From contig NZ_JAIPUS010000012.1 in assembly GCF_020055675.1 (NCBI RefSeq), forward strand, positions 1 to 64,000: DNA of 64,000 nucleotides, given 5' to 3'. The position numbers were made by a program, and so were the translations under genes. The stretch is from Marivita sp. (GTDB lineage Bacteria > Pseudomonadota > Alphaproteobacteria > Rhodobacterales > Rhodobacteraceae). The notes under the pieces are model-generated. The model saw nothing but the letters and a program-made list of their open reading frames with translations, ran no database searches and had not been told where the DNA came from. The stretch's first letter is position 1; each line of letters opens with the position of its first letter. Below are positions 30,678 to 40,257 of this stretch, one piece after another.

Positions 30678-32222
30678 ATGGCTGAAGCAGCAACGCGCAA
30701 AAGGTCTCGGGGTGGCGGTGGCGCAGCGCGACGTGCCGAGCGCACGGCCGTCTCCACCGAAACGGCAAAATACATCCAGCGCAATATCCCGAATTTCGAG
30801 GTTCTTACCGAAGAGGCGCTGGATATCATCGAAGCCAACGCCGAAACCGTGCTGGCCGAAATCGGCGTCAACTTCGTAAACAACCCCGGCGCCCTGGACC
30901 GCTGGCGCGAGGCCGGCGCCGATGTGACCGGCGAGCGTGTCCGCATCCCGCGCGGTCTGGCCCGCACGCTGTGCAGCACGGCGCCTTCGAGCTTTACGCA
31001 ACACGCGCGCAATCCGGAACGGTCGGTCGAAATCGGCGGTCGCAACCTGGTTCTGGCGCCGGTCTATGGCCCGCCCTTCGTGCACGACTCGGTGACCGGT
31101 CGGCGCTATGCGACGATGGCTGATTTCGAGAAATTCGTGAAGCTGGGATACATGTCGAAATGGCTGCATCACTCCGGCGGCACGGTGTGCGAACCCACGG
31201 ATATCCCGGTGAACAAGCGCCATCTCGACATGCTGATGGCGCATATGACGCTGTCGGACAAGCCGTTCATGGGGGCGGTGACCGAACCCAGCCGCGCCCA
31301 GGACAGTGTCGAGATGTGCGAGATCCTGTTCGGCAAGGACTTCGTCCGGGACAACACGGTTTTGACATCGCTGATCAACATCAATTCCCCGATGACGTTT
31401 GACGACGTGATGATGGGCGCGCTGGAAGTCTATGCGCAGAACAACCAGGCCTGCATCGTCAGCCCCTTTATCGTCGGCGGCGCGATGGCGCCGGTATCGG
31501 TCGCGGGCACCCTGACGCAGGTCCTGGCCGAAGTGATGGCTGGCATTGCCTACAGCCAGCTTGTGCGCCCCGGCGCGCCGGTGATCTTTGGCGCCTTCGT
31601 CACCTCGATCGACATGAATTCCGGCGCGCCCACGTTCGGCACCCCCGAAGCGAGCCAGATCACCTACGGGGCAGGGCAGTTGGCCCGCCGCCTTGGCCTG
31701 CCGTTTCGGTCCGCAGGCAGTTTCAACGGGTCGAAGCTTCCCGATGCGCAGGCGGCCTATGAAACGGCCAACAGCCTGAATACCGGACTTTTGTCGGGCG
31801 TGAATTTCATGCTGCATTCTTGCGGTTGGCTGGAAGGTGGGCTGGTCGCCTCGTTCGAGAAATTCGTGATGGATGCCGACCAGCTAGGGGCGCTGCACAA
31901 GATGGCGCAGGGCGTATCGGTCGATGTGGAATCGCAGGCCATGGACGCCATTGCCGAGGTCGGCCCGGGCGGGCACTACCTTGGCTGCGCGCACACTCAG
32001 GCCAATTTCAAATCAGCCTTCTGGCGCTCCGACCTGTTCGATTTCAAACCCTATGAAACCTGGTCCGAAGAAGGCGCCCGCGACACTGTCTCGTTGGCAA
32101 CCGAACGGATGCAGCGCCTTCTGGACACCTATCAGCAACCGCCGCTGGACCCATCGATCCACGCGGCGCTGACGGATTACATGACCCGGAAGAAAGCCTC
32201 GATGCCGGACGCGTTCATGTAG
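30678..32222 (+). CDS. MttB-superfamily methyltransferase (non-pyrrolysine trimethylamine methyltransferase family)
   Basis: A 514-residue TIM-barrel protein of the MttB family, which transfers a methyl group from quaternary amines to a corrinoid protein. It is read through without any internal TAG, so it is the non-pyrrolysine class (relatives act on glycine betaine or related compounds). Visible blocks are LVLAPVYGPPFV, SGGTVCEPTD, GALEVYAQNNQACIV and GHYLGCAHTQANF. The N-terminus is basic and glycine rich (KRSRGGGGAARR). No corrinoid protein or reductive activase gene is adjacent. ATG at 30678 follows GGAGGG; upstream in-frame codons are unlike the family. Confidence 0.9.
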   Translation: MAEAATRKRSRGGGGAARRAERTAVSTETAKYIQRNIPNFEVLTEEALDIIEANAETVLAEIGVNFVNNPGALDRWREAGADVTGERVRIPRGLARTLCSTAPSSFTQHARNPERSVEIGGRNLVLAPVYGPPFVHDSVTGRRYATMADFEKFVKLGYMSKWLHHSGGTVCEPTDIPVNKRHLDMLMAHMTLSDKPFMGAVTEPSRAQDSVEMCEILFGKDFVRDNTVLTSLININSPMTFDDVMMGALEVYAQNNQACIVSPFIVGGAMAPVSVAGTLTQVLAEVMAGIAYSQLVRPGAPVIFGAFVTSIDMNSGAPTFGTPEASQITYGAGQLARRLGLPFRSAGSFNGSKLPDAQAAYETANSLNTGLLSGVNFMLHSCGWLEGGLVASFEKFVMDADQLGALHKMAQGVSVDVESQAMDAIAEVGPGGHYLGCAHTQANFKSAFWRSDLFDFKPYETWSEEGARDTVSLATERMQRLLDTYQQPPLDPSIHAALTDYMTRKKASMPDAFM

Positions 32223-32224
32223 GC

Positions 32225-32527
32225 TCAGGTCACGTCGCGCGGCGCCACCTGTGCCTTGAGCAACTGCGCTTCGCCCATCACGGCGGTCAACATGTCGACA
32301 TGCGCGGCGATGCTGTAGGACGCGTCGCCGCTTTTGCGTTTGTCGTTCATCTCGGCCTCGAGCGCTATCAGCGCGAGCAGGGCCGGCCCATTGCGCATCG
32401 ACACGCCATACCCCAGAAGACGCGGCAGGCGCGTGTCGCGGCGATAGGATTGGGCTCCGATCCGCGCGGCGCGGATCAACAGGCGTGGGCGGCGCAGGGT
32501 GGTCAGTTGGGTCAGAAGGTCTTGCAT
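32225..32527 (-). CDS. DUF6477-type small protein
   Basis: A 100-residue soluble helical protein. LRRPRLLIRAARIGAQSYRRDTRLPRLL and LEAEMNDKRKSGDASYSIAAHVDML place it in a family confined to Rhodobacterales that I recall as DUF6477. ATG at 32527 follows GGGGGA. It is divergent from the helix-turn-helix gene at 32769 and converges on the mttB-type gene with a two-base gap. Function unknown. Confidence 0.75.
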   Translation of the reverse strand: MQDLLTQLTTLRRPRLLIRAARIGAQSYRRDTRLPRLLGYGVSMRNGPALLALIALEAEMNDKRKSGDASYSIAAHVDMLTAVMGEAQLLKAQVAPRDVT

Positions 32528-32768
32528 GAAATGTCCCCCGTGGTGGTTTGTGCAGGTCGATGACCGGGGCATCATTGCACAACCCTGGGGTGTGTTGCGT
32601 GGTCAGCAGATCTGCGTGCGGTGCCATTTCCGTTTGTTTACGTTTTGGAAACAGAACTTTGTCTCAGGCTGAAAGTTAACAAATCGGAAATAAATACCCG
32701 CATAGGTTGCGTATCGTCTGTTGATAAACCTGGGGATATTTCTGACAGACTTCCAATGGGGGATTTCC
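32528..32768. promoter_or_regulatory. AT-rich divergent regulatory region
   Basis: The 241 bases between the two divergent genes are clearly richer in A and T than the surroundings (for example around 32630-32700) and contain a TTTCC...GGAAA inverted repeat near 32631-32653. Promoters for both genes should lie here; I cannot assign exact -35/-10 boxes. Confidence 0.4.
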
Positions 32769-33809
32769 ATGACTGACCTGCACGACGTTCAACATCGTCC
32801 CGCTGTGGACCCGCTTCTGCCCGAAGCGGCGCGCCGCTATCTGGCCCACACCGCCGAAGGACGGCCGATCCGTGACATCGCCCGCGAGGCCGGATGCCAT
32901 GCATCGACCATCCTGCGACAAGTGCGCAAACTCGAAACGCTGCGGGATGATCCTCTTGTCGATCAGGTGCTTGGCGCCAGCGACGCGCCGCCCGAGGATG
33001 TGGCGCATCTTCTGGCGCAGCTGGACAATGCGACCGTGGCCTTGCGACGGCTTTGCGAGGCGCGCGCGATGCTGCTTTACAGCCCTGATCTGCCGCAACC
33101 CGCGATCATCAAGACAGTCGGCGAAGGCGAAACGGTTGTTCTGGGCAAGGTCGATGTCGCGCTTGCAGCGGCGCTCATCCTGCGGAACTGGATCGAGCCC
33201 GTGGGCGGCACGACCGTCATGCGCTACCGGGTGACGCAAGAGGGGCGCAGTTGCCTGCCGGGGCTGATGGCCGCCCGGGATGGCCACGCCGCGCGCCCGG
33301 CAGACGCGCCCGTTTCGGTGTTTTCAGACGCAGAACCGGATCGGCGATCGCGGGATCGGTCACACTCTACCGGACCCGGCTTTGAAAGCCCGATCGCCGC
33401 GCTGTCCCGCCGCCGGGGGGCGGACGGCAAACCTTTCCTGCCGTCCGAATTCGTGGTGGCCGGGGATCGTCTTCACGAGGATTTCACGATCGCCGGTTTC
33501 GGGGCGTCGGATTTGCTGGGCTGGGAAAGCGCCGACGCGCTGCACCCGCATTATGCCACCGCGTCGTCCTTGCGGGATGCGCGGCGCAGTGATGCGATGA
33601 TCCGGACGCTGGATGCGATCAGGGAACTGGGTCCGGGCCTGAGTGAAGTGGTCTTGCGCTGCTGTTGCCTGCGCGAGGGTCTGGAGGCCACCGAAAAACG
33701 ACTGGGCTGGTCGGCACGCTCGGGCAAGGTCGTGCTTCGGATTGCCTTGCAACGACTGACACAGTTCTACACCCAGGACAGGACTGGAAATGGTGCTTTG
33801 ATCGGCTAG
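32769..33809 (+). CDS. DUF6456 helix-turn-helix protein
   Basis: A 346-residue putative DNA-binding protein. Residues 17-60 read ARRYLAHTAEGRPIRDIAREAGCHASTILRQVRKLE, a clear helix-turn-helix of the winged/resolvase-like type. A linker rich in Pro, Ala and Asp (about 175-215) leads to a C-terminal domain (about 225-340) containing GASDLLGW, RTLDAIRELGPGLSEVVLRCCCLREGLEATEKRLGWSARSGK, which I recall as DUF6456. ATG at 32769 follows GGGGGA. Target genes unknown; Rhodobacterales-type. Confidence 0.8.
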   Translation: MTDLHDVQHRPAVDPLLPEAARRYLAHTAEGRPIRDIAREAGCHASTILRQVRKLETLRDDPLVDQVLGASDAPPEDVAHLLAQLDNATVALRRLCEARAMLLYSPDLPQPAIIKTVGEGETVVLGKVDVALAAALILRNWIEPVGGTTVMRYRVTQEGRSCLPGLMAARDGHAARPADAPVSVFSDAEPDRRSRDRSHSTGPGFESPIAALSRRRGADGKPFLPSEFVVAGDRLHEDFTIAGFGASDLLGWESADALHPHYATASSLRDARRSDAMIRTLDAIRELGPGLSEVVLRCCCLREGLEATEKRLGWSARSGKVVLRIALQRLTQFYTQDRTGNGALIG

Positions 33810-34059
33810 CGCGTCGCCGACATGCGCTGGCCAAAGGGTGGAGCGGTCGCGGGACTTCAAATGAACGCGACACGCTCTGCCGTGCGACACATTCCAGGCT
33901 GACGCGGGGTCTGTCCGACGCTGTCGGGCGGGTTGGTGCAGGGGGGAACTCGTTAAAGAGGGAATTTGAAGCCGCAATGCAGCTATGCAACACTGGCACT
34001 GCCCCCCTGCTAAGTTATATGTTAGAGAAGTTCGCATCTGACATAGAGGGGAAAAATCG
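33810..34059. other. 250-base intergenic stretch before lipA
   Basis: I find no convincing gene here. It holds scattered short reading frames without ribosome sites and a more AT-rich last 60 bases (near 34010-34050) ending with the lipA ribosome site GAGGGG, where the lipA promoter is expected. Confidence 0.5.
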
Positions 34060-35010
34060 TTGCGTGACCTCAAGATACCAGAACAGCGCCATCCCGAGAA
34101 GGCGCATCGCCCGGACAATGCACAGCCGAAAAAGCCAAGCTGGATTCGTGTAAAGGCACCGGGCGGCGAGGGGTATAACGAGACGCGTCGCATCATGCGC
34201 GAGAACAACCTCGTCACGGTGTGCGAAGAGGCGGGATGTCCCAATGCTGGCGAGTGCTGGGCGCAGGGGCACGCCACCATGATGATCATGGGGGATATCT
34301 GCACGCGCGGCTGCACCTTCTGCAATATCGCAACCGGGCGTCCAGACACGCTTGACGCGTTCGAACCGGGCCGCGTGGCCGACGCCGTGCAGAAGCTGGG
34401 CTTGAACCACGTGGTCATCACGTCTGTCGACCGCGACGACCTCGCGGATGGCGGGGCGGAACATTTCGCCCAGACCATCCGCGCCGTGCGGCATCGTTCG
34501 CCCAAGACGACGATCGAGATCCTGACACCAGATTTCCTGAAATGCGCGCCGGACGCGCTGGAAACCGTTGTCGCGGCCAAACCCGATGTCTTCAACCACA
34601 ACCTTGAAACCGTGCCGGGCCTGTACCCCGAAGTGCGTCCCGGCGCGCGGTATTTCCATTCCCTGCGCCTGTTGCAACGGGTCAAGGAAATCGATCCGTC
34701 GATCTTTACCAAGTCGGGGATCATGGTCGGACTGGGCGAGGGTCGCCAAGCCGTGCATCAGGTGATGGACGACATGCGCGCCGCCGATGTGGATTTCCTG
34801 ACCATCGGACAATATCTGCAGCCGACGCTCAAGCACCATGCCGTTGATCGCTTTGTCACCCCCGAGGAATTCGCAAGCTATGAAAAAGCCGCCTATGGCA
34901 AGGGCTTCCTGATGGTGTCGGCAACGCCGCTCACGCGCTCCTCGTATCACGCCGGCGACGATTTCGCCCGCCTGCGCCGCAATCGAGAAGCGAAACTCGC
35001 CAACGCTTAG
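34060..35010 (+). CDS. lipA: Lipoyl synthase
   Basis: A 316-residue radical SAM enzyme inserting two sulfurs into protein-bound octanoate. Auxiliary cluster cysteines in [12 protein letters not shown] and radical SAM cluster CTRGCTFC, with a C-terminal SSYHAGD that ligates the auxiliary cluster. The family N-terminus [18 protein letters not shown] starts directly after a TTG at 34060, preceded by GAGGGG eight bases away, so TTG is the start. Confidence 0.97.
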   Translation: MRDLKIPEQRHPEKAHRPDNAQPKKPSWIRVKAPGGEGYNETRRIMRENNLVTVCEEAGCPNAGECWAQGHATMMIMGDICTRGCTFCNIATGRPDTLDAFEPGRVADAVQKLGLNHVVITSVDRDDLADGGAEHFAQTIRAVRHRSPKTTIEILTPDFLKCAPDALETVVAAKPDVFNHNLETVPGLYPEVRPGARYFHSLRLLQRVKEIDPSIFTKSGIMVGLGEGRQAVHQVMDDMRAADVDFLTIGQYLQPTLKHHAVDRFVTPEEFASYEKAAYGKGFLMVSATPLTRSSYHAGDDFARLRRNREAKLANA

Positions 35011-35079
35011 CAACTGTAGTCCACTCGCGTGGCCGCGACTCGCTTGCGGGATTGCGGTCACGGTTTGCAAGGATGCCGA

Positions 35080-35961
35080 TCAGGGCAACGCCTTGAGATA
35101 GGCTGCAACCGCTTGCCGGTCGCTCTTGGGCAGCTGTGCGAAGTTCTCGATCACGGCGACCATATGCCCGCCAGCGCTGTCATACTCCGGTGTGAACCCC
35201 GATTCGAGATAATAGGCGATATCCGTGGCGCTCCAGTCCAGATCGTCTGGCACCAGCGAAGGGATCTTTCCGCGACCCGACGGGTTGTCGGCCCCCTCCA
35301 GCCAACTTGATCGCTGCATGCCACCAAGCGCGCTGCGCGCCGTGTGGCATTCGCCGCAATGCGCAAGGGCTTCCACCAAGTAGCGCCCGCGCTCTACCTC
35401 CGGTGTTTCCGGCTGCGACAGGACAAAACCGTCGGGCATGTAGATCTGCTTCCACAGGCCGATCGCGCGCCGGATATTGAACGGGAACGCCAGTTCGTGT
35501 GCGGCGTTCGCCGTCGCATCGGCTGGCAATGTCTGCCAGAAGGCCCACAGGTCAGCCACGTCCTGATCGGTCATGTGAACATAGGACGTATAGGGGAAGG
35601 CGGGAAAGTAATGCCGCCCCTCCGGAGACACGCCCCGCGTCACCGCGCTGGCGAACTCGGTCACGGTCCAGTCACCAATTCCGGCCTCCCGGTCAGGCGA
35701 GATATTCGGGGCGGCGAATGTTCCGAAATCCGTATCGAACCGCTGACCGCCAGCCAGGACGCGCTTGCCGTCGCCTTCGGCGTCGGGCGCAGCATGGCAG
35801 GAGGCACAGCCCGAGGCGATGAATACCGTTTCGCCCCGGCTCGCGTCCCCGTCGATCGAATCAAAGCGGTCCGCGTCCAACGGCGCTGCGCGCGTCAGGA
35901 CGAACCCCGCCGCCGCAACAGCCGTCAGCACCAGTGCACCCGTGATGATCAGCCGTTTCAT
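35080..35961 (-). CDS. Diheme c-type cytochrome
   Basis: A 293-residue periplasmic cytochrome with an N-terminal membrane/signal helix (LIITGALVLTAVAAAGFVLT). Two heme sites: CASCH (about residue 52) and CGECH (about residue 205), each followed by a downstream methionine region. The organisation (FGTFAAPNISPDREAGIGDWT between them) resembles cytochrome subunits of alcohol/gluconate dehydrogenases. No dehydrogenase gene is adjacent, so its electron donor is unknown. It is nine bases from the cytochrome c' gene and likely co-transcribed. Confidence 0.9.
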   Translation of the reverse strand: MKRLIITGALVLTAVAAAGFVLTRAAPLDADRFDSIDGDASRGETVFIASGCASCHAAPDAEGDGKRVLAGGQRFDTDFGTFAAPNISPDREAGIGDWTVTEFASAVTRGVSPEGRHYFPAFPYTSYVHMTDQDVADLWAFWQTLPADATANAAHELAFPFNIRRAIGLWKQIYMPDGFVLSQPETPEVERGRYLVEALAHCGECHTARSALGGMQRSSWLEGADNPSGRGKIPSLVPDDLDWSATDIAYYLESGFTPEYDSAGGHMVAVIENFAQLPKSDRQAVAAYLKALP

Positions 35962-35970
35962 CTGTGACGG

Positions 35971-36435
35971 TTAATCCGCCGGGGCGCGGTGATCGTCGTG
36001 GCATGCCTTGCAGGCACCACCCACCTGTCCCATGAGCGGGCCCAATGCATCCTGTCCGGATGCGGCCGAGGCCTGCATCGCTTCGGCAGCGGAGCCGAAA
36101 TCGGCCCATTTGGACTGGAAATCGTCGGTCTGCTCCCAGATCGTGGTCTGCGCGCGGGTGCCGTCTATCGACATCTCGTCCGAGCCTTCCGGCCACATCG
36201 GCGCCTGCTGGATCATCGACACCGCGACCAATGTATCCGCCGCGGCTTGTGCCGCTACGGCGTTGTACTCCGTTTCGCCCTTGGCCATGTCGCCCAGAAT
36301 GCCAAGATTGATCGCCATGATCCGGAATTGGCCCTGCCGCGCCTTCAACTGGCCGGAAAAGTCATCCTGCGCGTAGGCAAGGCTGCCTGTGAACAATGTC
36401 GCGGCGGCCACGGCCGAGGTGATGAATATTTTCAT
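35971..36435 (-). CDS. Cytochrome c'
   Basis: A 154-residue periplasmic four-helix heme protein. Signal peptide ends SLAYA; the single heme site CKACHDDHR is near the C-terminus (about residues 142-146), the hallmark of cytochrome c'. Such proteins bind NO and lower nitrosative stress. It precedes the diheme cytochrome on the same strand. Confidence 0.92.
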   Translation of the reverse strand: MKIFITSAVAAATLFTGSLAYAQDDFSGQLKARQGQFRIMAINLGILGDMAKGETEYNAVAAQAAADTLVAVSMIQQAPMWPEGSDEMSIDGTRAQTTIWEQTDDFQSKWADFGSAAEAMQASAASGQDALGPLMGQVGGACKACHDDHRAPAD

Positions 36436-36571
36436 GACGAAGCTCCCTGTAATAACTCGCTAGATGGTTCGGTAGCACAACCATAGCGCAGTTTGGCCTT
36501 CGATGCGACGGAAACAGTGACGTTTCGCCACACCAAATCGTGACCGCCGGGCGGTGTCCTGTCCGGGGGCA

Positions 36572-37111
36572 TCAGTCCGCGAAACGCACCTTTCCGATGT
36601 AGGGCAGGTTCCGGTTTCGTTGTGCGAAGTCTATGCCATAACCCACGACGAATTCATCCGGAATCGAAAACCCGATCCAGTCTGCGGTGACGTCCGTTTC
36701 GCGCCGTGATGGTTTGTCCAAAAGCGCGATGGTGCGCAGCCGACCCGGATTGCGCGAGCCCAGAAGTCCGGTGACATGCTTGAGGGTGTGGCCAGTATCG
36801 ACGATATCCTCGACGATCAGAACGTCTCGGCCTTCGACCCGGCCGCGCAGATCCTTGAGGATACGCACCTCGCGGCTCGATTCCATGCTGTTGCCGTAGG
36901 AGGACGCCTCCAGGAAATCGACCTCCACCGGCAGGTCCAGTTCGCGCACCAGATCCGCGATGAAGACGAAGCTTCCCCGCAAGAGTCCCACCACGACCAA
37001 TTGGTCCGTGTCGTGGAATTCATCCCGGATCGACACACATAATTCCTCGATGCGCGCTGCAATCGTCTTGGCTGAGATCATTTCGTCAATGACATAAGGA
37101 CGCTCTGACAT
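36572..37111 (-). CDS. hpt: Hypoxanthine phosphoribosyltransferase
   Basis: A 179-residue purine-salvage enzyme making IMP/GMP from hypoxanthine/guanine and PRPP. The PRPP loop [36 protein letters not shown] and the C-terminal [20 protein letters not shown] are complete. ATG at 37111; upstream extension is not conserved. Divergent from the COQ10-like gene. Confidence 0.96.
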   Translation of the reverse strand: MSERPYVIDEMISAKTIAARIEELCVSIRDEFHDTDQLVVVGLLRGSFVFIADLVRELDLPVEVDFLEASSYGNSMESSREVRILKDLRGRVEGRDVLIVEDIVDTGHTLKHVTGLLGSRNPGRLRTIALLDKPSRRETDVTADWIGFSIPDEFVVGYGIDFAQRNRNLPYIGKVRFAD

Positions 37112-37183
37112 AGGTTTCCCTTGATTTTTCCCGCGCAGAATACGACATCCCCCGCCACTGTCACGAGCAAAACAAAAGAGCAG

Positions 37184-37627
37184 ATGCCCACACACTCAGA
37201 AACACGCACCCTGCCGTATTCGGCGCAGCAGATGTACGATCTGGTCGCGGATGTGGGGAATTACCCCGAATTTCTGCCATGGACGGCGGCTGCGCGCATC
37301 CGCTCGCGCGAGGATTGCGGCGATCACGAGGTCATGCTGGCCGATCTGGTAATCAGCTTCAAAGTGTTCCGCGAACGCTTCGGCAGCCGCGTGGTGTTGT
37401 GGCCGCAGGACATGAAGATCGACACCGAATACCTCGATGGCCCGTTCCGCTACATGCAGTCGAACTGGGCGTTCCGCGATGTCGAGGATGGGGTCGAAGT
37501 GACATTTTTCGTCGATTTCGAATTCAAGAACCGGATTCTTCAGGGCGCGGCGGGCATGTTCTTTTACGAAGCTATGCAACGGATCGTGCGCGCCTTCGAA
37601 CGCCGGGCGGACGCGCTTTACACCTAG
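37184..37627 (+). CDS. COQ10/RatA-type START-domain protein (ubiquinone-binding)
   Basis: A 147-residue polyketide-cyclase/START-fold protein. [26 protein letters not shown] and [15 protein letters not shown]...[10 protein letters not shown] are diagnostic of the COQ10 group, which binds ubiquinone and supports respiration; the Escherichia coli relative is RatA. No toxin-antitoxin partner is seen, so the respiratory role is the better guess. ATG at 37184. Confidence 0.9.
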   Translation: MPTHSETRTLPYSAQQMYDLVADVGNYPEFLPWTAAARIRSREDCGDHEVMLADLVISFKVFRERFGSRVVLWPQDMKIDTEYLDGPFRYMQSNWAFRDVEDGVEVTFFVDFEFKNRILQGAAGMFFYEAMQRIVRAFERRADALYT

Positions 37628-37637
37628 GGTTTAGGTG

Positions 37638-38129
37638 TCAGGCGTCTGGCTGCATGTCGGCAAGCGCAGTCAGGATCAGGCGGAGCGCCTCGTCTCTTGC
37701 CGCTTCACGCACCCTTGCGCGCCCCAACGCCCCGTACTCGACCGTTTGCGTGATGACGCCGTCCGTCGTGGCAAGGCCAAAGCAAACACGCCCCTCGGGT
37801 TTGTGGTCCGAGCCGCCGGGGCCGGCGATACCGGTGATCGACACCGCGATGTCCGCCGCCGCGGCGCCCCGTGCGCCTTGCGCCATTTCCCGGGCCACCG
37901 CTTCTGACACGGCGCCATGCGCGTCCAGACTGGCCTGTGTCACGCCCAGCAACTCGACCTTGGCCGCGTTGGAATAGGTGACAAACCCGCGTTCAAACAG
38001 GGCCGAGGACCCCGCCACGTCGGTGATCGCCGCCGCGACCATGCCGCCGGTGCAGCTTTCGGCGGTTGTCACCGTTACATCCAGACCTGTGGCAAGACGC
38101 ACAATGCGGTCGGCCATGCGCGCGGTCAC
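37638..38129 (-). CDS. CinA-family nicotinamide-nucleotide amidohydrolase
   Basis: A 163-residue C-terminal-type CinA (PncC) protein that deamidates nicotinamide mononucleotide in the pyridine nucleotide cycle. TTAESCTGGMVAAAITDVAGSS, SITGIAGPGG and KPEGRVCFGLA are family signatures; the N-terminal molybdopterin-like domain is absent. GTG at 38129 overlaps the pgpA stop as GTGA; the ATG four codons later is possible. Confidence 0.93.
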   Translation of the reverse strand: MTARMADRIVRLATGLDVTVTTAESCTGGMVAAAITDVAGSSALFERGFVTYSNAAKVELLGVTQASLDAHGAVSEAVAREMAQGARGAAAADIAVSITGIAGPGGSDHKPEGRVCFGLATTDGVITQTVEYGALGRARVREAARDEALRLILTALADMQPDA

Positions 38130-38614
38130 ATCAACACCAGATGGAACAGGGCCGCAAAACCGATCACGCCGAGCGCCGTAAATATCCCGGCGATCACATC
38201 ATCCAGCATGAGGCCCAACGCATCGCCCCGCGCGTCGGCCGCCCCGATAATCCAGGGCTTCCAGATATCGAACAGCCGGAACAGCAGGAAGGCAGCGATC
38301 CAGCCGGGATAGAGCGCAAGCAAATCGACCGACATCATCATCGCGCCGTATCCCACTGGAAACAGGGCAATCCATTGGCCCACGACTTCGTCGATGACGA
38401 TGAAGGATGGATCGTGATCCTCCTGTCCTGCCGTCAGTTCGCGCGCCGCGATCCAGCCCGACATGAAGACAAAGAATGTCAGGTTCACCAAAAGCCAGAA
38501 ACCGCCAAAGGACAGGACGGCATAGGCCACGGGCAGCGCGGCCAGCGATCCCCATGTGCCCGGGGCAGGGCGCAACAGCCCGACACCGAAAAACGTGGCC
38601 ACCAGCATCATCAT
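38126..38614 (-). CDS. pgpA: Phosphatidylglycerophosphatase A
   Basis: A 162-residue inner-membrane phosphatase yielding phosphatidylglycerol. [33 protein letters not shown] and [16 protein letters not shown] carry the conserved acidic residues between four helices. Overlaps ispF (ATGA) and cinA (GTGA). Confidence 0.94.
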   Translation of the reverse strand: MMMLVATFFGVGLLRPAPGTWGSLAALPVAYAVLSFGGFWLLVNLTFFVFMSGWIAARELTAGQEDHDPSFIVIDEVVGQWIALFPVGYGAMMMSVDLLALYPGWIAAFLLFRLFDIWKPWIIGAADARGDALGLMLDDVIAGIFTALGVIGFAALFHLVLM

Positions 38615-39090
38615 TGCGACACCAACGCGGCGGTTGCCAAGGCAGCGATCCCTTCACCGCGCCCGGTAAAGCCAAGCCGTTCCGACGTGGTCGCCTTGAC
38701 CGAGATATCGCCGATCGCCAGGGCCGTGATGTCGGCCAACGCGGCGCGCATTGTGTGGGCGTGAGGACCGATCTTCGGATGTTCGCACACCAGCGTGCAA
38801 TCCAAGTTGCTGATCCCGAAGCCGGCCTTCCGGGCCATCTCGACGGCGTGTTTCAGGAATATCCCGCTGGCGGCACCTTTCCACTGTGGGTCGCTGGGCG
38901 GAAAATGCGTGCCGATATCACCAACAGCAAGCGCCCCATAGATCGCATCGGTGATCGCATGCAGTGCGACATCCGCGTCAGAGTGACCTACAAGAGCCTG
39001 ATCATGCGGTATTTTCACCCCGCACAAGATGACATGATCGCCCGGACCAAACCTGTGAACGTCATAGCCATTGCCGAGCCGCACCTTCAT
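38611..39090 (-). CDS. ispF: 2-C-methyl-D-erythritol 2,4-cyclodiphosphate synthase
   Basis: A 159-residue MEP-pathway enzyme. The metal site GNGYDVHRF with [13 protein letters not shown] and the CDP-binding [23 protein letters not shown] are intact. IspD is not fused, unlike the bifunctional IspDF of some alphaproteobacteria. ATG at 39090 is eight bases after GGAG (39099-39102); an ATG two codons earlier is too close to that site. Confidence 0.96.
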   Translation of the reverse strand: MKVRLGNGYDVHRFGPGDHVILCGVKIPHDQALVGHSDADVALHAITDAIYGALAVGDIGTHFPPSDPQWKGAASGIFLKHAVEMARKAGFGISNLDCTLVCEHPKIGPHAHTMRAALADITALAIGDISVKATTSERLGFTGRGEGIAALATAALVSQ

Positions 39091-39142
39091 TCGCATATCT
39101 CCGTGGATTACCGGTAACCTGTCTAAGCGGTGTGCGGTGAAC

Positions 39143-39168
39143 GTGCAATCGCTCGGGCATGTTTGCAC
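39143..39168. promoter_or_regulatory. Inverted repeat GTGCAA-N14-TTGCAC upstream of dusB-ntr operon
   Basis: GTGCAA (39143-39148) and TTGCAC (39163-39168) form a dyad about 105 bases before the dusB start, in the divergent ispF/dusB interval. It shares the TGCA core seen in NtrC operators but the spacing is not the enteric one. A regulatory role is a guess. Confidence 0.3.
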
Positions 39169-39273
39169 AATAATTAGGCAAATGAGTTCCGGCGGTCTGT
39201 TTTTCAGGCTAATATCATTGAACGGCGGGCGACCTCGGCGTAGCTCAGAGCCAACCAAACAAGGATTGCTGCG

Positions 39274-40257
39274 GTGCACCCGTCGGTTCCAGGAAACCTC
39301 ATTTCACCTCCCGTCTTGCTGGCGCCTTTGGCCGGTATCACGGATCTGCCGTTCCGGTCTCTGGTGTCGCAATTCGGCGCCGGGCGCGTGGTGTCCGAGA
39401 TGATCGCGAGCGGCGAATTTCTCACCGCGCGCCCCGGAAGCCGCGAAAAGGCCGAGCTTGGCACAGGGGTCGCCAACACCTCCGTACAGCTGGCCGGGCG
39501 CGCGCCCGAGGCGATGGCCGAAGCGGCCCGCCGGGTCGAAGGAATGGGTGCGCAGGTCATCGACATCAACATGGGGTGCCCGGCGAAAAAGGTGACGGGC
39601 GGCTATTCGGGATCGGCGCTCATGCGCGATCTGGACCATGCGTGCCGGCTGATCGAGGCGGTGGTTGGCGCGGTTTCAGTCCCGGTCACTTTGAAAACCC
39701 GCCTGGGATGGGACGATGCCACCCATAACGCGGCGGATCTGGCCCGGCGGGCCGAGGCGATCGGGATCGCGATGATCGTCATCCACGGCCGCACGCGGTG
39801 TCAATTCTACAAAGGCCGCGCGGATTGGCGCGCCATCCATCAGGTAAAGGAGGCGGTGTCGATCCCGGTGATCGCGAATGGCGACATCACCGATACCGCC
39901 AGTGCCCGGACCGCGCTTGCCCAAAGCGGCGCCGATGGTGTCATGGTCGGACGCGGCGCGCAGGGGCGGCCCTGGCGGCTGGCACAGATCGCAGCGGATC
40001 TCTTTGGCAGCGAGATGCCGGATGTGCCTGCCGGCCGCGCGCTTGTGGACATGGTGGCGGGCCATTATGACGCCATGCTGTCCTTTTACGGCACCGATCT
40101 GGGCAGCCGCGTGGCGCGCAAACATCTTGGCTGGTACATGGAGGATGCCGGAACCGGCGCCGGACTACGCAAGTCGATCCTGACCGCAAGGGATCCGGAA
40201 GACGTCCTGCGCGCGCTGCCGGACGCGCTGTGTCCAGAGACGAGGCAGGCCGCATGA
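39274..40257 (+). CDS. dusB: tRNA-dihydrouridine synthase B
   Basis: A 327-residue FMN enzyme reducing tRNA uridines (the NifR3 homologue). [35 protein letters not shown] (catalytic Cys), [19 protein letters not shown] and NGDITD are all present. GTG at 39274 lies behind AAGGA. First gene of the classic nifR3-ntrBC-ntrYX operon; its stop overlaps ntrB as ATGA. Confidence 0.96.
   Translation: MHPSVPGNLISPPVLLAPLAGITDLPFRSLVSQFGAGRVVSEMIASGEFLTARPGSREKAELGTGVANTSVQLAGRAPEAMAEAARRVEGMGAQVIDINMGCPAKKVTGGYSGSALMRDLDHACRLIEAVVGAVSVPVTLKTRLGWDDATHNAADLARRAEAIGIAMIVIHGRTRCQFYKGRADWRAIHQVKEAVSIPVIANGDITDTASARTALAQSGADGVMVGRGAQGRPWRLAQIAADLFGSEMPDVPAGRALVDMVAGHYDAMLSFYGTDLGSRVARKHLGWYMEDAGTGAGLRKSILTARDPEDVLRALPDALCPETRQAA

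Noticed and set aside
30678-32222. Pyrrolysine-type MttB
   Set aside because: The frame has no internal TAG; it is the non-pyrrolysine subgroup.
37184-37627. RatA toxin of a type II toxin-antitoxin system
   Set aside because: No antitoxin-like partner next to it; family membership fits the COQ10 ubiquinone-binding role better.
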